Assembly: GCA_023548195.1 (NCBI GenBank)
Contig: JAJHZJ010000008.1
Location: 3,248,215-3,312,214, forward strand
Origin: Bettongia penicillata ogilbyi
Taxonomy: Eukaryota > Chordata > Mammalia > Diprotodontia > Potoroidae
Direction of reading: 5' to 3'
DNA: 64,000 nt
Shown: in pieces, positions 55,754 through 64,000 of the stretch
Position numbering within the stretch: the first letter of the stretch is position 1
Layout: each line of letters opens with the position of its first letter
Notes under the pieces: generated by a model
Databases searched by the model: none
What the model was told of the DNA's origin: nothing
What the model saw: the letters and a program-made list of their open reading frames with translations, nothing else
Made by a program: the position numbers and the translations under genes

Positions 55754-55882
55754 GTTCCAACTGGGTGGCCACAGGCAAGTCAATTAACCTCACCTAGGCC
55801 TCAATTTCCTCATCTGTACAATAAAGGATTTGAACTAGATAATCTCTAAGGTCCCTTCTAGCTTTCAAATTTGATAATTGTA
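55754..55882 (+). mobile_element. CORE-SINE copy B of a near-identical pair
   Basis: Same start, end and CORE as 54197-54323, with 52 bases identical and few differences elsewhere. The 3' end 'agctttcaaatttgat' is also shared. Confidence 0.7.
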
Positions 55883-55889
55883 TGGTATA

Positions 55890-56075
55890 CTTACAGGCTT
55901 CATAGACACAGAAATGGAAGAGATTTTAGAGGATAGCCTAATCCAAACTCTTCATTTTGTAGATGAGGAAATTGAAACTCTAAGAGTTCAATGTCACATA
56001 GGGAGTTAGAGGTAGAGCCTGGATTTAATCTGACTCCAAATCCAGACTTCTTTTTACTGTACCACATTACTTCTC
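55890..56075 (-). mobile_element. MIR-type SINE, antisense
   Basis: 'tttgtagatgaggaaattga', 'gttcaatgtcacatagggag' and 'tactgtaccacattacttc'. Confidence 0.6.
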
Positions 56076-57269
56076 TGATGACTGAGGCTTTGATAGTGAC
56101 AAAAATGGCATATAACATTTCCTTCTGCCTTTTGCCCAGCCACTCAGGCATTTCAGAATTCTTTTTCCCTGGGGTCATACCCTGCCCCCCAAAGGAGATA
56201 GCAGGTCCAAGATGTACTTGGACTTATTTATAGTAGGGGAGAAGAGGGATGACCAATGAGGGCCCAGTCCTTAGAGCATACACAATATCTTCTGACTGCT
56301 GCTAAGCCACATGGAGGTTTACTGAGCCCAGAAATGTGTGATGGAGGGCTTTTTCCCTTTCCTTCCATGATTCACAACTTGTACAGATATCCTTTAAGTG
56401 CTTCCTATTGACTTACTATATGGTGATGAAACATCTTTTCACTGGCTGCTGAGCCAGAAATGAGTATGTGTATATATGCACCAACATTTCATATCTATAC
56501 ATATATGTATGTATATACACACGTATATACATACATACACACACACACATATGAAATGAACAAGTAACCCTCTTTCCTGGAGGTAAGTGAAGGAAGAACT
56601 TCCGGCAGGGAGAGGGGAAGGGGGAACATGGTGGCCTAAGGCTTTCTTTCTCACACATCCACCATATGCAGGGCACTCACATTTCTTCTGTATACGTTCC
56701 CTCCTGTTCTTAGGTGAATGAGCATCAAAGACAGGTTACAACCTTGTGGGTTTCAAAAGGTCAGAAGCTCTTGATTCCAGGGAGCAACCAATCAACTTGG
56801 AGGCCAAGATCTCACGTGCTATAAGTCAAAGATGGACACATACATTGGCCAGGTTAGTTCCAAAAGTAAACTTTGTAGTGGGCAATGTCTTGTGTAGCAA
56901 TCTCTTTTAAGTTCGAACCCTCTCTATTCTTCCCAGGGGCCAAGGTGATACAGGAGAGTGCACTCCTGGTTTGGGAGGTCATTGTACTTTGCTTTTTGCT
57001 CTATTTTCTCAAGAAATGTCTGTTTGTAAAAGTTGATTGATTTTAACTGGTAAATTGATATCAAGAAGATGGCAACTGAGTGAATGATACTGGAGGACAC
57101 CAGATGAGAACTCATGAATGACAGTGTCAAAGAGAACTTGAAATCCCACAGCGATCCCCTGGAACATTAAAGGAAGAGGTGCTACCCCAGCTCTGGGCAC
57201 TTAGCCTGCTTAATCCAAGGATAGGTTGGGAGAGTTGGTACTACATGAGAATATTCCGCTCGATGAACA
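56076..57269. other. Unassigned sequence with a short microsatellite
   Basis: A (TATA/TGTA/CACA)n run lies at about 56465-56552. Otherwise nothing recognised. Confidence 0.4.
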
Positions 57270-57425
57270 ATATCATAGATTTAAAGTTAGAAAGTATCTG
57301 TAGGGGGTAATTTAATCCAACCTCCTCATTCTTCAGATGAAAAAACTAAAACCCAGAGAGGTTATGTAACTTAATCAAGGTCACATGGGTAATCTACAGA
57401 ATCCAGTTGTCTTTTACACTGCATG
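57270..57425 (-). mobile_element. MIR-type SINE, antisense
   Basis: 'ccaacctcctcattcttcag', 'atgaaaaaactaaaacccag' and 'atcaaggtcacatgggtaat'. Confidence 0.65.
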
Positions 57426-57570
57426 ACCCTGGCAATTCAATAAACATTCATGGAGTGCCTACCCTGGGGTGGGTCTTAGAGATTCAAAGATAATAGTAAC
57501 AGAGAATTATAGTTGATAGGATCACAAATTTGGAGCTGGATGGGACCCCGAGGGTCACCAAGGAGTGTCC
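57426..57570 (-). mobile_element. L2 tail and MIR end scraps, antisense
   Basis: 'ttcaataaacattcatggag' is the antisense L2 end. 'gagctggatgggaccccgag' at about 57533 is the antisense SINE end. Confidence 0.45.
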
Positions 57571-58204
57571 GTTGTCCTGGGAAGACGGATGAGTAAGTGT
57601 ATAACACAGGCACATCAATGCCACAGTCCTGTGACAAGTGCTTCCAAGCTGCTGTTTTTGCAGTTCTGAGCTAGAGCTTTTCATCCAAACTGTCAGATTC
57701 TATTCTCTGATTAATAAATAAATAAAATAAACATCACTTCACTTTATAACGAGCAAATTCATGGCGGTATGTTCACAATTGCAACCTGATTTTTATTCCT
57801 CTGTAGTGACTGGGGCTGCATTCGGACTGCAGCGACACAAGGAGCACACTGATCTCCTTAAGCTCTGATTTAAAAAAAAATAACCAGATGCAAACAAAAA
57901 TCCTCCTACATGCTTCTCTCCACAGCAAAGCCCTGCGGAATCAATATTACCACACTGAGTCCTACTGAAATCAATGGCATAAGCTGTTGAATTCATTTCA
58001 GTGGGACTTTGCGTTGTAAAAATAATTGGATTTAGCTGCACTCTAACACTGCTTTCAGGAGAGACAGAAAATATGCTTTTCCTGGTAGGTGGGGGTGGAG
58101 AACTAGTACAAGAACTAGTAGGCATCTCCCTGAGATTTTGGTATTGCCTTTTCAGGAGGAACTATTGTCAAGTCCCCAGTGAGCCTGAGAGCACTACCCT
58201 CAAT
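57571..58204. other. Unassigned, with an imperfect hairpin
   Basis: Probably single-copy. 'cctactgaaatcaat' (57961-57975) and 'attcatttcagtggg' (57991-58005) are inverted copies at 13 of 15 positions around a 15-base loop. Confidence 0.4.
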
Positions 58205-58385
58205 GAGGTGTTTAGAACTGCCTTCCCCAGTGAGAATGAAAACACTGCCTTTGTTCCCATCTTTAAAATTAACTGCACAGTATTACCACCATCAGTGAGG
58301 TGTTAAACATCAAAATTGCCTCCCCTGGTGAGAAAGAAAACACTTCCTTTAGTTTCCTTCCTTAAAATTAATTGGGGGTTTTAAA
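58205..58385. repeat. Two-copy imperfect tandem repeat, period 92
   Basis: Copy 1 starts at 58205 ('gaggtgtttagaactgcctt') and copy 2 at 58297 ('gaggtgttaaacatc'). Shared blocks follow: 'cagtgagaatgaaaacact' / 'tggtgagaaagaaaacact', then 'ctttaaaattaactg' / 'cttaaaattaattg'. Confidence 0.75.
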
Positions 58386-59767
58386 AACTCATCCTTATTC
58401 CAACAGTTGCCTGGACTTGGGGGTGGGGGGTGTAAGGGAAGGGGAGATGAGGCTTTTCATATGTTGCCATTTGTAGCAGCATTTTCTTCAAGATTAGACA
58501 ATTTAGCGAGCACTTTCTTCTCTCCCTCACTTCAATTTTCCCCCAGTTGCCTTTTATAATGATAACTTTCACCTGATAAGTCAAATAAATATATGGGCCC
58601 ATAGATATTTTTACCAGCTTGCAAAATCCTCACTAGCCCTCTCTGTGGGTCCCAGAAGGTTGGAGAGTTTGCTTGTTAAAATCAAAATTGATTACTGTTA
58701 TAATAATGCTAGAGGGGGAATTTGGTAGACATGGATGGAGATTATGCTTCTGTCCCTGGCTGGGGCACAGAAGTCTCTCATATTTAACATGTGACTAGAA
58801 TTTGAGGTGTTAATTAAATAAGGCTTCATTTGCAAAGCTTCCCCTTGTGCAAAACATGAAACAAAAAATCTTCAGACCTATGTGCGAGGACAGATGTTGC
58901 CAAATAAAACCTCCCTTCACAGGTACCAAGCCTGGTACCTTGGACATGCCAGATTTCCCTCGGGATAATTCGATCAGACTGCCTAGCTTCCCTACTGCTC
59001 TCTGATCTTTTGGACAATCACATCTTCACACGTTGGGCTCCCCAGTGTGTAATAAGCTCAAATGCCAATGCCTTTTGGTTCCTATTTCCCAAATGGTCCT
59101 TGACTGATTAGCTCTTGGATTATTCCTACTTCAAACTACAATTTCCAGGTTCAGAAATTCTTTTCTTAGACCCTATATATCTCTTCTGAAGCTGTATCAC
59201 CTTATGTGTCAATTAGAGTTGTTGATTGACCAAAATATCTCTACTAAGCTGAGCTCTTCTGCCTTTTTGTGAACTTGAACTTTTCCAAATAGTGACACTA
59301 ATGCTGGCTCTCGTGGCACTTTCTCCTTTCACTTAAATCTCACATGTCCTGGAATAAGACTGGAATGGGGGAGGAGGATAGAGAGGTGTGGTAGCTACAA
59401 GGGAAAGGGTAATAAAATATTGGGGGTCAGATTAATATGGGTAGATTGAGAAAGAAATAATATAAAATTCTTTTCTACAAGACTCATTCAAGCTAAAAAT
59501 GTATAAATATCATTGGTACTCCATTCTGGAAAGAAAGGGAAGAAAACTTGGACTAGTCAATGGAAGTTCTTCCCATAAAAAGAACTGTCATAGTTTTTTA
59601 CAGTATTAAGAACACAGTCATTCAAATAGTCTCCTTTCTGGGGAATTTATCCTTTCCTAGTTCTCTATCTTGGAAATCCCACTGCATGTCCTATACTGGA
59701 CCCTCTTTCCAATATACAATCCAACAATGGCTATGCCCTAGTACTCTGTCCTCAGACTTCTCTCAAA
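58386..59767. other. Unassigned sequence
   Basis: About 1.4 kb, nothing recognised. Confidence 0.4.
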
Positions 59768-59842
59768 CAATCAACTAAATATACCTATTATGTACAAGGT
59801 GTTGTGCTAGGTAATAAAAGAAGCACAAAAAGAAGCAGTGAT
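59768..59842 (-). mobile_element. L2 3' tail, antisense
   Basis: 'tattatgtacaaggtgttgt', then 'gctaggtaataaaagaagca'. Confidence 0.55.
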
Positions 59843-59965
59843 CCAAGGATCATAGACTTAGAGCTGGATCCTTAGAGACTGGTCTAAATTCCTAAGATTA
59901 TACATGGCCAGGATTTGAACCTAGATTCTCTGACTCCAAAGCTCACGCTCTTCCACTGTACTGGG
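59843..59965 (-). mobile_element. MIR-type SINE, antisense
   Basis: 'atcatagacttagagctgga', 'catggccaggatttgaacc' and 'tctgactccaaagctcac'. The CORE is deleted. Confidence 0.6.
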
Positions 59966-60246
59966 TAGATTTAAATCAACTGATGCAAAGTGAAATGAGT
60001 AGCACCAGGAAAACATTGTACACAGTTACAGAAATATCCTGTGATGATAAGTTGTGAATGACTTAGCTGTTCTGACCACTATAGTGATCTAAGACTATTC
60101 CTAAGGACTTATGAAAAATGCCATCTCCAGAGAAAGAACTGACAGAATCTAAATGCAGATCAAAACATTTAAAAAAAAAAAAAAACCAAAACTTTATTTT
60201 TCTTGTTTTTTTTTTTTTGTTTTGGTCTGTGTTTCTTTCACAACGT
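59966..60246 (+). mobile_element. L1 3' UTR, left part
   Basis: 'ctgatgcaaagtgaaatgag', 'taagactattcctaaggact', 'ccatctccagagaaagaac' and 'gtttctttcacaac'. It is interrupted by the LTR at 60247. Confidence 0.85.
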
Positions 60247-60752
60247 TGTTGAGGTTTAGGGGTGCTGGGACCTGGAAATTCAAGGACAAATGATGCACAG
60301 GTCCTGCCTTAAATGAATTCGACCCAAGACTTCTTTCAACCAAAGACAAGGTTTATTAGAACACCAAAGTGGTCAGGATTCTACAAATCTGTGTTTTGGT
60401 AGATGAGACTACAGGAAAAAGATCTGTAGAAAGATCTAGATGCTAGTGGCCAGTGACTAGGAGGTAACAGAGAAGGGCCAGGTACCCTAGGTCAACTCCA
60501 GGAACAGGGAGAATGAGGTCTACTTGGAATCCAGGGTGGGAAGTGGCCAGGGCAAGCAAGAGGAAACAGACAATGAAGGGTTGAGCTAGGTTAGAGGTAA
60601 CAGAGAACTGGGAGATTTAACCATAGGTCACAGTGAAAAGGCCAGTTGAGAAGATTATTGGAATGGGTCAATGCCTCAAGGGAATGCCAGAGACTTGACC
60701 TTGTGGGAAAATTAAAGTTGGGAAGGGGGGTCCCAGGGCCCATACTCCATCA
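60247..60752 (-). mobile_element. Solo retroviral LTR inserted in L1
   Basis: 506 bases with TG...CA ends ('tgttgagg' and 'ctccatca'). They split L1 text that is otherwise continuous. Flanks aacgt (60242-60246) and aacat (60753-60757) fit a 5-bp TSD with one change. An inverted AATAAA at 60352-60357 places the polyadenylation signal 105 bases from the minus-strand 3' end. No internal retroviral sequence remains. Confidence 0.75.
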
Positions 60753-60903
60753 AACATGACTGATATGGAAATGTGTTTTGCATGACTGCTACATCAGATT
60801 ACTTACCTTCTGATTGATGGGGGGAGAATTTGGAACTCAAATTTTTAAAAAATGTTAAAAGTTGTTTTTTACATGTAATTGGAAAAAAAAATTAAAAAAA
60901 AGA
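60753..60903 (+). mobile_element. L1 3' UTR, right part
   Basis: 'catgactgatatggaaatgt', 'atttggaactcaaattttta' and 'tttttacatgtaattggaaa' lead to the A-rich terminus. Confidence 0.85.
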
Positions 60904-61134
60904 TGAGAACAAATCACTATGGAGATACCAACATGCCCATTGGCAGACTCCTTATTAAAAGGATCAAGGATATCTCCTGAATATCTCCTATGGGGTGAAA
61001 GAAGAATCCATTGAAATCTCAAGATGTTACCTTTCTAGCAGCCACAAGTTTGTTTCTCTTCCAAGGGAATTATAAAATGTTTGTGGCAGTGCCAATCTGG
61101 AAAGAACTTTATGTGGTATTGTGGAAAATGGGCC

Positions 61135-61345
61135 CAAGAGTTGTGAGGCACAAATGAGATAATGGATGCAAAGCACTTTTCAAACATTAAAAGCACTGTA
61201 AAAGCCAGTTAATAATAATAACTTACAGTCAGTAGGACTCCAGTTCAGTGATGATTTTACTCCCTCAGCTTTCTCCAGCACTCTTACCATCTCAAGCTAT
61301 GTTTATAAAGCAATACAGGTGTGCTGAAAATGTTTAACAAGGGTA
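61135..61345 (+). mobile_element. THER1-like tail plus shared 3' sequence
   Basis: 'tgaggcacaaatgagataat' and 'gatgcaaagcacttttcaaa' are the SINE tail. 61225-61345 ('gtcagtaggactccag', 'gtgctgaaaatgtttaac') parallels 52990-53130. Confidence 0.45.
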
Positions 61346-61408
61346 GGAAAGGGAAGGGATTTCACACACCCTTTTAAACTTAATCTGCATTATTAATGAG
61401 ATCTAGAC

Positions 61409-61626
61409 CAAGGTGTTAAACTGGCTACCCACAACATTCCCAAGTATGGGCCCATATCAAATAATCTGTAATTGGGAAATACTTGACAAAATAAGCAAAC
61501 ATACAATAAAAATAGATCATGTCAATATGTATAACTTAGAAAGTATAATTTTCTAAGTCAAATGCAGCCCACAGGGATCCTTATGCAGTTTAATGGCTCC
61601 CTTTCTATTTGAATTTGACACCTCTG
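61409..61626. mobile_element. Nonautonomous hAT-like DNA transposon, second copy
   Basis: 218 bases with ends 'caaggtgttaaac' and 'gaatttgacacctctg'. It has the same interior order as 15529-15734. It is old, and its TSD is unclear. Confidence 0.6.
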
Positions 61627-62744
61627 GCTTAAGAAAATAAAAATAATAATAATAAACCATTGTATTTGATTTGTAGTTGACTGTAATTGTGATTGTAACT
61701 GATTTGTAGTGTCGACCTGAAAATTTGATTTACAAAGGCAAACAGGCTAAATGCATATTGTTTATTCCCTTAAAGCTAGCAATTACATGATCATGGAGCC
61801 AGAAGGAAATTTCTGACTGTTTGATACAAGAATGACCAGGCTTAAACCTTTGACCTGTAGGGTTACTTCCCCCTGCTTCCTCCATTTAAAGCAGTTCTTT
61901 AATGCAAAGTTCAATAATCCCCATTTACCTATTTTGTATATTTTATCTTTCTAGGGATTAAAAATTGGGCACACTTGTATTTTTTCTCCCTTAGATTTCA
62001 ATTCCAAATAATAAGCTTCTAGACAGGATTTTAGTTAATTCTGTGTTAGATACAGAAAATGCTAACATATTTCTATGTAAAAATAGAGGAAGTAAAAGCA
62101 GGCTTTTATTAGATACTTACATCTGCATGTGTGCTCTACATGCTGTAAATCAAATCTAGGAAATAAAGTATTTGCTCTTTCTGGAGCTTGTAGAATTAGA
62201 AATACGCAAATTGACACAAAGGCCATTCAGACAGCTAAATAAATGTTGAACAAATAAATACATAAAGAATTTCTATATATACAAAAGAGCAAGTAAGGTA
62301 CAGTGACAGGAGTTATGAGAGTTTTTAGGGTTAGCCTTTCCCTCCCACCCCACTCCCACTCCCAGCCCCCATTTAACCAGGTAGAATTCAACAGTTTTCA
62401 GAAATTGCTTGATTTAAGAGAGAGAGGTTATCCACCCAGGTCTTACATAAGCCAATCTATAGTTGTCTTGCTTCTTCAGGGGCCTATTTTCTAGAATTGA
62501 AGAGTTGATAGTCTAAGTAAGAGTCTATCTATCTAAGGTAATAGACTGACCCTGAGTAGAGTCTCTCTTTTTTTCAATAGGGTCTTTCTGTTAATACTTT
62601 TTATTGACTTCTTAATTCCTTAAAACAAATTTATTATGGGAATCTAACTGGAAAATTGTCTGGTGAAGCAAATCACCGTTGACTAATAAGCATAAATTGT
62701 AACTATTTTAAATTCTGTCAATTCAGTATTAAACAATTCCTTAC
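61627..62744. other. Unassigned AT-rich sequence
   Basis: A weak antisense L2-tail match lies near 62175-62260 ('ctggagcttgtagaatt'). The rest looks single-copy. Confidence 0.4.
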
Positions 62745-62905
62745 AAATTCACAGAATTTGAATGTTAGATCATAACAGTAATCTAGTGCAACCCATCCTC
62801 AGAAGGAATCATTACTATAAATTCCCTACAAGTGGTCATCCAGTCTGCTTGAAGACTGACAATGAGGGGGAAAACCACATTTTCACATGGTCCCTTCCAT
62901 TCTTA
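62745..62905 (-). mobile_element. CR1/L3 LINE 3' end, antisense
   Basis: 'cacagaatttgaatgttaga', 'tagtgcaacccatcctcaga' and 'acaagtggtcatccagtctg'. Confidence 0.65.
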
Positions 62906-64000
62906 GCATCCCCAAATGCATTAAAGGCTATTCGCTACAGACCCTGGACAAGCATCCTCTAGGGTTGGACATCATCCTATATCTAGATTCTTGATGCCTG
63001 GAGGTGTGGTGAGACCCACTGATAAAAAATAATTCTATAAATCAAAACTTGTTTCACTTAAATCCTGTCTGCAGTCCTTTTCCTAAACTTTGTATCATTC
63101 CTAAATATATAAATATAAACAATAATATTTATATTATTATATATAATATATAATTATACATATTATTATATATAATAAAAAGTAAATACATTCCATAGAA
63201 ACCACAGTAGTATTCCAAGTACCACAAAATATACTGAGGTCAAAATGTTATTGCTTTTTGTCAAGGGAGTCATTACAAGCATACAGGCAAACATGGTTTT
63301 TAAAATAACTTATAAAGTTCAACGCAAAACAAGGATGGCGTGGGTTTCGGAGTGTAAGAATAGGAATTACTTTAAAGCTTACCCAGAAGATGAATCACCA
63401 CTGTGGCTTTTAAACTATAGTGGCTAAAGAAATTTGATGCCAATTAGCCACCGAGGCACGCTGCTCCACCCTATTTCCCAAAGTGCTTATGTATCAGGGT
63501 GATTGACAGGTAATAAAGAAAGCCATGGGAGAGAGGGAACTGTCAAAGCAATATATACAAAGGTTGAGGCGTGGGGCAGGAAGGAATCAGGTGGATGGAA
63601 AGGGTTTACATCAATAGATGCCTTCCCCTTCCATCAAGACAGTAGTCTATAAGGACCAAGAGCAAACACCCAACCACTGGCAGCACAATTTTACTCTGCT
63701 TAACTAAGGTAAGTTATTGTTAAAGGGCCATCATTGGGCTTAATTACTAGGATAATCCGGGGACTGTGAGCCAGGAAACTTGCTTACTTCGAGTACTGGC
63801 ATTTTTCCTCCCTAATTGTCTGCAAGTTTTATCTGTGTCTTTCCCAAAATGCAAGGGATTCCCTAGTGCAGGGATCAGAGTTTGCATCTCTCCGCGGGTA
63901 GCAGAAATGAAGTGCACAAACTGGTTCTATTTGTCAGATTCCAAGAGGCATCCACTGTGGATGAATTAGGGCAGCAAACTATGTCATTGAATGACTTCTT
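62906..64000. other. Unassigned, apparently single-copy sequence
   Basis: A TATA-rich microsatellite lies at about 63108-63182. From 63330 to the end no repeat was recognised and the DNA is less AT-biased. It contains 'tgattgacag' at 63500-63509. Two frames of about 60 codons lack motifs. Confidence 0.4.

Noticed and set aside
57961..58005. A microRNA precursor
   Set aside because: The stem of about 15 pairs is too short for a typical precursor, so it is kept only as an inverted repeat.
1..64000. A novel multi-gene system
   Set aside because: No intact non-transposon coding sequence, conserved exon chain or promoter-gene pair could be supported anywhere in the window.

Overview
The window looks like a stretch of marsupial (metatherian) chromosome with no intact gene. 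It is AT-rich. The only long reading frames are decayed retrotransposon proteins, translated microsatellites, or antisense shadows of repeats. The organism call rests on the repeats, recognised by eye from remembered family consensus patterns. These are tRNA-derived SINEs of the MAR1/WSINE type (tail built on 'ggagaaggaaatggcaaacc'), THER1/MIR-type CORE-SINEs, the L1 3' tail typical of marsupial genomes, and many old L2 and CR1/L3 fragments. Family names are therefore approximate. I cannot tell which marsupial it is, nor whether the window is intergenic or intronic.

Layout. 1-11 kb: old CORE-SINE, L2 and L1 tails, one MAR1-type SINE (8.1 kb), and a polypyrimidine tract (9.3 kb). 11-16 kb: two CR1/L3 copies on the minus strand that later insertions cut up. 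One is a three-layer nest (CR1, then L1, then a second L1 tail) with readable target-site duplications (TSDs). The other holds a THER1 SINE, a hAT-like MITE and an LTR-like block. 16-30 kb: scattered SINE, L2, CR1 and L1 tails, AT-rich microsatellites (20 kb) and a near-perfect 46-bp palindrome (28.2 kb). 30-35.5 kb: a 400-bp GA-rich array, then an L2 split by an L1 tail and by an LTR-bearing block. 37-39 kb: SINEs and L2. 39.8-44.6 kb: an L1 nest. A dead plus-strand ORF2 is interrupted by a minus-strand L1 that keeps its 5' UTR and most of ORF1 but has no 3' half, and by a further L1 tail. 45.7-48 kb: SINEs, a split 7SL (SRP) RNA pseudogene and a CR1. 48-53.7 kb: L2, L1, a composite SINE-like repeat, and an LTR followed by a tRNA-Glu-type primer-binding site. 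54-64 kb: two near-identical CORE-SINE copies, a 92-bp tandem duplication, a solo LTR inside an L1 tail, a second hAT-like MITE, and apparently single-copy DNA.

Nothing here works together as a pathway. The biology is retrotransposition in trans (SINEs and 7SL copied by L1), nested insertion, decay and small local duplication. I found no evidence for a novel coding system. The best leads are the 3'-truncated L1 with a TSD, the split 7SL pseudogene, the 28.2-kb palindrome, the LTR with its primer-binding site, two local duplications, and a full-consensus CTCF-type motif at 13.7 kb.
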